This document shows positions 59,233-64,000 of a stretch of DNA of 64,000 nt, in pieces. The stretch comes from Cliona cf. orientalis. Taxonomy: Eukaryota > Porifera > Demospongiae > Clionaida > Clionaidae. A program made the position numbers and the translations under genes. Numbering within the stretch: position 1 is the first letter of the stretch; each line of letters opens with the position of its first letter. The notes below the pieces were generated by a model. That model did no database searches, was not told the DNA's origin, and was given only the letters and a program-made list of their open reading frames with translations. The DNA is taken from positions 1,804,501-1,868,500 of the forward strand of contig OZ005698.1 in the NCBI GenBank assembly GCA_963930775.1, in the 5' to 3' direction.

Positions 59233-59622
59233 GCAAGTGGGAGGGCATGACCCTCCCACAGCAGCGAAGCCCAGCCCTATCACCATTTACCAAATACAAC
59301 CAATCGGTGTACAGATTGGTGTTGCATTAGATAATAGCGAACAGGAGTTAATAATATATTATTATAGCAACTCATCTGTAACTATAATAATTATTAATTA
59401 TTATTATGGTGTTGTATACACATCTCCTATCTTGAGCTCCAATATGATATTTATTATGACAGTTACTGTACTTTTCTTGCATATCTGACTACTGCTGATT
59501 AATTGCACCATGGTTGCACGAAAATACACGCACACAAATTGACATAACCAATTTTCTATCGCTCGATCTGGCAGCTCTACCACGTGGCAAGTTCAACAGT
59601 AAGTGAACTATACTAGCAATTA

Positions 59623-59783
59623 AGAATAGTTTCACTGTTCAGCAAACTCTGACAATGGCTATTGAGACTTTTTTTTTTATTTATTTATAATAATTTTTGT
59701 ACAATGTTGTACATAAATTATTATAAATAAAAAAAAAGTCTCAATAGCCATTGTCAGAGTTTGCTGAACAGTGAAACTATTCT
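59623..59783. mobile_element. 161-bp near-perfect hairpin MITE
   Basis: AGAATAGTTTCACTGTTCAG to its complement at the right, with arms of about 70 bases and very few mismatches, so recent. A run of T and A lies near the centre. Confidence 0.85.
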
Positions 59784-59981
59784 ATTTATTTTCTAAGTTA
59801 CCTGACTGTTTTCTATTAATGGAAAGCTGAAGCACTGGTTGATTCAACTAGGCATGGTTCCGTGACTCAAGCCACCAATCATCGGTTGTTTCTTTGCTGG
59901 TTTGTTTTTACTGTGCAACTCTCTTTCAGTTTAGAACTATTATTGCTAGGTTAGAACAGTTGTTGCTATGAACGTACACTA

Positions 59982-60367
59982 CACAGGAAAAAATCTCCAC
60001 AACACAACTGTTGCATTACTTAATTCACAATCATTTTGGGAACGTTGTAAACTCTTCACAACGGTTGTAATTCCAAAATGCATCAAATTACAACAAAAGC
60101 ACAACATTAGGGTAGTTAATGAATCATTATTAATGGTTATTAGTAGTTTATACCTAATTTCACAACCGTTGCACAACAGGTTCACAACTGTTGTGTTCAA
60201 TAACACAATGCTTTTGCAACGACCCAACATTTAGGCTAAAACACAACCGTTGCAAGCGGTACAATCTTTGTCGTACCTTGATGTTGTGAAAGTATTGTGA
60301 TTAGACCTAATTCACAACAAATTACAAGGAATCTGCAACAGTTGTGTTATGAAGATTTTTTCCTGTG
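59982..60367. mobile_element. 386-bp MITE, CACAGGAAAAAATCT ends
   Basis: CACAGGAAAAAATCT and the inverse AGATTTTTTCCTGTG-like end bound the element. ACAACTGTTG/CAACGGTTGTG words occur many times inside in both directions. Confidence 0.7.
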
Positions 60368-60411
60368 CTATATGGTGTGCGTGACTTTTAGCCAATCAGG
60401 TGGGATACATA

Positions 60412-60515
60412 ATAGTTATAGCACGGTTAGCTACCAGGGATTTATGGCGACGTAACCAGCCCTCGGACTCTGATCAGTTTACTGCCATAAATCCCTGGCC
60501 CTGTGCTATGACTAT
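60412..60515. mobile_element. About 100-bp hairpin element
   Basis: TATAGCAC, then CCAGGGATTTATGGC, is matched by GCCATAAATCCCTGG and GTGCTATGA. Confidence 0.65.
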
Positions 60516-60994
60516 AACACAACCAACAAATTGAATGTCATATAATTTATATCCTTTTTTAATCTTTCTCGGATGACAAGTATGTTTAATGTCACAATCA
60601 TGGGATAATGTGGCTACCATGCATGATCATCTATTAACAGTACATGCTCACAAAACATAGAGACATAGCTAGTTCATGCACAAACAGTATCCTACCTGGG
60701 CAAATAGTACCGTGCGCATGCGCAGATTGAAGCGGTTGCCAGGGATATCCAGTAGACCCATAGAATGTCATGCATCCTAGAATCATGTTCCAAGTATCTT
60801 AGGATATCCTCAGTACCTAATTTGCTATCCTAGGTATTGGAACACAGCAACAAGCAGGGATGTGACTTTATACTCTGTTATGACTCCTAGGATATGCAAG
60901 CGATCCTAGAATCATCCTAGGATACATTATTATTATGCAGTTATAGCCTCCAACCTCCCAACGAGTATCCCAGGATTCCAGGGACCATTCCTGG

Positions 60995-61965
60995 GGTATA
61001 GCTATATATATGTACAATATACATAAAGTAAGAGTATATCATCCAACCCCGCTGCATCTGAGTATCTCAGTAGTCCCAGGATACATGGGTGATCCTGGGA
61101 CAATCCTGGCATATATAGGTGTAACATACCAGGGCACATGAAGAGTATATCGTCCAATCCCACTGTGTCTGAGTATCCCAGGAGTCCCGGGATACACGGA
61201 TGATCCTGGGACAATCCTGGCGTATATATATATAATACACCAGGGTACATGAAGTAAGAGTAGCTAGTCGTCAAGCCCACTGCGTTTGAGTATCTCAGGA
61301 GTCCCAGGATACATGGGCGATCCTGGGACAATCCTGGCGTATATATATAATATCAGAATAGTATTCACATGAAGTAAGAGTAGCTATATCGTCCAACCCC
61401 ACTGTGTCTGAGTATCCCAGGAGTCCTGGGATATACGGGCATTCCTGGAACAATGATCCTGGCGTATAATAGGTATAATAATGCCAGGACACATGAAGTA
61501 AGAGTAGCTATATCGTCCAATTCCATTTCGTCTGAGTATCCCAGGAGTCCCGGGATATACACAGGCAATCCTGGGACAATCCTGGGGTATATAGGAATAG
61601 TATACACATGAAGTAAGAGTATATATATCGTCCAACCCCACTGTGTCTGAGTATCCCAGGAGTCCCGGGATACACCGGCAATCCTGGGACAATCCTGCAG
61701 GCCTCTGCAGGCCTGGGCATAATATGCCAGGGCACATGAAGTAATTGTAAGAGTATATTGTCCAACCCCACTGCGTCTGAGTATCCCAGGAGTCCCAAGA
61801 TACACGGGCAATCCTGGGACAATCCTGGGTATATATAGGAATAGTATACACATGAAGTAAGAGTATATATTGTCCAACCCCATTGCGTCTGAGTATCCCA
61901 GGAGTCCCGGGATACACGGTCGATCCTGGGACAATCCATAGATAGTATACGTATATATAATATTT
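60995..61965. repeat. Tandem array of about 118-bp units (eight copies)
   Basis: Each unit contains GATCCTGGGACAATCCTGG, then a TA-rich part, ACATGAAGTAAGAGTA, CGTCCAACCCCACTG and GAGTATCCCAGGAGTCCCGG. Spacing varies from 112 to 129 bp. The minus-strand frames of up to 201 codons (LSQDRPCIPGLLGYSD type) are products of the repeat. Confidence 0.85.
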
Positions 61966-62322
61966 ACCACCCTCTATACCCATGTCTGGGTATACATGTA
62001 TATCCTAGTATACTCCTTGGATATGCAGGTGATCCCACATAAATGTGAACATGCATGATCGGTGATCCTAAATGAACTAAAAGCATAATATATCCTAATT
62101 AGGACATTCTCTATAGTTATGATAATACGTACATAATTATTATTATTATGATCATCGATACAGACATATAAAATTGTTGGAGATTTCAGCACAATACATG
62201 TAAGTGAATGATGTACTATGTAGCTAAATGTATTATAGCATAAGTAATCAAATACGAGGTTAAGATGGACAGATTGGATTCAGGAGTTTAGGAAAGAGTT
62301 ACCCATTGAAGTGCAAAGGTCT
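61966..62322. other. 3' flank of the minus-strand gene
   Basis: AT-rich sequence with no recognised feature between the tandem array and the stop codon of the next gene. Confidence 0.3.
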
Positions 62323-62493
62323 TTACTTAGCTCCAGCAAATGAAGTGCTACCTACATTCTTTCTGGGAGATTTTCTGGTTAGTGGAAGGGGTTGACCACC
62401 ACGCTTCCTGCTATCCAGTGTAGCCCTGGCAATATGCAAAATATCCATTACACTGCCATACTCAAAGTTATAATCAAAGCCGTAAACACCAGA
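62323..62493 (-). CDS. DUF3987-like gene, last exon
   Basis: After CTCAG the frame reads GVYGFDYNFEYGSVMDILHI, then ARATLDSRKRGGQPLPLTRK and ends SFAGAK-stop at 62323-62325. The sequence looks coding. The phase does not match the obvious GTATGT donor of the exon at 62721, so a small exon or another donor may be missing from this model. Confidence 0.45.
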   Translation of the reverse strand, partial: SGVYGFDYNFEYGSVMDILHIARATLDSRKRGGQPLPLTRKSPRKNVGSTSFAGAK

Positions 62494-62720
62494 CTGAGTC
62501 ATTAGTATTAATATGTCTACAAGAAGATTGCGTACGTATACTCAATAAAGAATATGTATATTCGTGATACGTAGAATTAATTTTATCCTAGCTACTAACA
62601 TGATGGATGCTACAGGTACCCTTCATGCAAGGTTACATGTATGCATGCTTATTTACAGATAATAAGGAAGGTATACTTTTCTATAGTATCTATGCACATG
62701 TACAGTAAAGGCAAACATAC

Positions 62721-62851
62721 ATTGTGATATCCTCCATTTCAGCAGCCGCCTGAAATTGCTGGAGTGACACGCCAAACTTTAGAAGCTTCTCTGAAAAAGC
62801 CGTCAGTCCTTCCGAGTCAGAGGGAAGCTCTTCTTTTTCAAATTCGTACAA
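62721..62851 (-). CDS. DUF3987-like gene, internal exon
   Basis: The exon follows TTTTTAG and reads LYEFEKEELPSDSEGLTAFS, then KLLKFGVSLQQFQAAAEMED. It is in phase with the preceding exon (ATG then TTG). Confidence 0.55.
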
Positions 62852-62893
62852 CTAAAAATCAGAGCAGTTAATCAATTAATATACAACACTAAC

Positions 62894-63111
62894 CATAGTG
62901 GTTCCACGTTGTGGCTTGTGTTCAACCACTCTGCCAAGCCCAGCTTCCTGCAGCAGCAAAAATCCACGCACTGCTCCATCTTTATTGCCACGATCTTGAA
63001 ACTTTTTCATTGATAAGAGGGCATTTAGATGAAGCATTTTGCCAGGCAGGAGAAGAGAGTACGCTGCATTAGCGTGGGCCTGACCATCACCACTGGAGTA
63101 CCGTTCCTTTC
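62894..63111 (-). CDS. DUF3987-like gene, internal exon
   Basis: The exon reads KERYSSGDGQAHANAAYSLL, then LPGKMLHLNALLSMKKFQDR and QEAGLGRVVEHKPQRGTTM. The donor is GTTAGT. The phase agrees with the exon at 63178 (G+GA). The content suggests a DNA-binding winged-helix-like region (repeated Leu/Val and basic residues); no firm family match beyond that. Confidence 0.55.
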
Positions 63112-63177
63112 CTACATATTATGCCAAGTGTAAAAGAATATCATTGTCCTCGTAGCATTCACTGTTGGCATACTAAC

Positions 63178-63387
63178 CTGATTTGAAACTCTGAATGGCC
63201 TCCTGTATGTCACCACATCCAGCAAGGAATGCAGCATGCTGCAGGCACAGTTCAATAAAGTCAGTTGCTGCATGTATGGCTTCTGCTGATATGACATCAG
63301 GGATGTTAAGTGGAGTATTCCTATGAAATAATACATGAAGTGTTGCTGCCACACGAAGAATTTGTCCTTTCGACTTGCTGAGCATGC
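63178..63387 (-). CDS. DUF3987-like gene, exon with conserved helical core
   Basis: The exon follows TTTATAG and reads MLSKSKGQILRVAATLHVLF, then ISAEAIHAATDFIELCLQHA and IQEAIQSFKSG. The KxxGQxLRxAxxLHxLF ... ISxExxxxAxxxxExxLxHA arrangement is what I know from the C-terminal part of DUF3987 proteins, which often occur in mobile or phage-like replication genes and also in sponge and cnidarian genomes. The function is not established. Confidence 0.5.
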
Positions 63388-63828
63388 CTATAAAATTGTA
63401 TATCATAACATTATATTGAGGCAGGCATTTATATGGGAGGGTCTGGTATTCTTATACATGATTTTTTTAACCCTCAGTGCATACACACTGAGAGGTACAA
63501 TAGTTGTTCAAGCTAGCTGTGTAGGTATAGCAATAGTTCTTACAACTCAACTGATTCATCAGTTATCAACTATGCTGCTTGGCTTTAGTTTTCTGTGTGT
63601 GTACTACACCTGATGATTTGGCATAGATGTGATATTATTATGTAATAGAGTAATCTGATTGTTATTTTGCATAGAGTGTGCATTCCGTGGCAAGATCTCG
63701 AGGCATTTGTATCATATGACAACTTATATAAATTTAGTATTAATTTTATTAATGTCAGACTTGACCACAGCATTCTAAATAGTTCACCTCTGGTAGCTAC
63801 ATGACCACAAATATGTCATATCACTCAC
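63388..63828. other. Intron of the minus-strand gene
   Basis: AT-rich sequence with no independent gene. Sequence near 63520-63550 (ATAGTTCTTACAACTC) resembles 22885-22905, so a small dispersed repeat may be present. Confidence 0.35.
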
Positions 63829-63862
63829 TGTTACAGTACTTCATCATCAATTCTGGATCACG
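63829..63862 (-). CDS. DUF3987-like gene, 34-nt exon
   Basis: A micro-exon between CTTAG and GTGAGT reads RDPELMMKYCN. Its leftover A joins GC of the next exon to give Ser, in phase. The gene continues beyond the right end of the window or in sequence I did not resolve. Confidence 0.4.
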
Positions 63863-64000
63863 CTAAGAGTGCTACAGGTAGCCTTATTATGTTGCTATAT
63901 AGAATGCTTATCACAAAAATTATACACACTAAAAAAAAGAAGAAAAGAGAGGGGACCCATGGTCATGTTGACTAGAATTCGTCTCCATACCTAGTATCAC

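Noticed and set aside
58584..59286. Cys-rich minus-strand frames of 180-192 codons that look like a metallothionein or keratin-associated protein
   Set aside because: They are produced by the GCA/CATGCA repeat and appear in several frames on both strands; no conserved flank or splice context.
61365..61983. A 200-codon secreted protein on the minus strand
   Set aside because: Frames coincide exactly with the 118-bp tandem array and overlap one another.

Overview
This is an animal nuclear genome window, most likely from a sponge (demosponge-like). The evidence is short introns with GT/AG borders, a eukaryotic-type tRNA-Phe, a metazoan BCAS3-like gene, CARD-like death-fold exons and a very dense load of inverted-repeat DNA transposons and MITEs. 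The phylum is an inference; the eukaryotic nature is plain.

Region 1 (1-34120) is a degenerate tandem array of the 3' half of a BCAS3-like gene (autophagy/cytoskeleton adaptor). Five units, all on the + strand, are called A to E. Unit A (1-7151) holds only the last three exons. Unit B (7567-15705) is the most complete. Units C (16586-24601) and D (24792-32455) are broken by insertions, frameshifts and stops. Unit E (33344-33511) is a stub. No WD40 exons are seen, so the beta-propeller half was not copied here. Each of units A-D carries a nested two-exon CARD-like gene inside the intron before the last BCAS3 exon. Units B, C and D carry a tRNA-Phe-type gene in the intron between two C-terminal exons. 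Several MITEs sit in one unit only, and the other units serve as empty-site controls.

Region 2 (34120-38545) is mostly non-coding. It holds a 2-kb minisatellite built on a 9-bp period, which keeps several reading frames open.

Region 3 (38549-45320) is a 6.8-kb foldback element with TTAA target-site duplications, about 55-bp terminal inverted repeats, arrays of short palindromes near both ends, and inverted arms of about 200-bp tandem repeats around a TG microsatellite. No transposase is visible in it.

Region 4 (45436-55650) is a nest of elements. An outer TA-flanked element is interrupted by a 9.5-kb transposon (45583-55069) with about 400-bp terminal inverted repeats and a 10-bp target-site duplication. 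This transposon encodes an intact 1328-residue protein that joins a RecQ-type helicase, a zinc-binding region, a MULE-type DDE transposase core and a C-terminal Tudor-like segment. It also carries a two-exon ubiquitin-like/B-box-like gene on the same strand. This is the most striking system in the window.

Region 5 (55650-64000) contains more MITEs, a GCA-rich repeat, a tandem array of about 118-bp units, and at the right edge the 3' end of a minus-strand multi-exon gene that resembles the C-terminal part of DUF3987 proteins.
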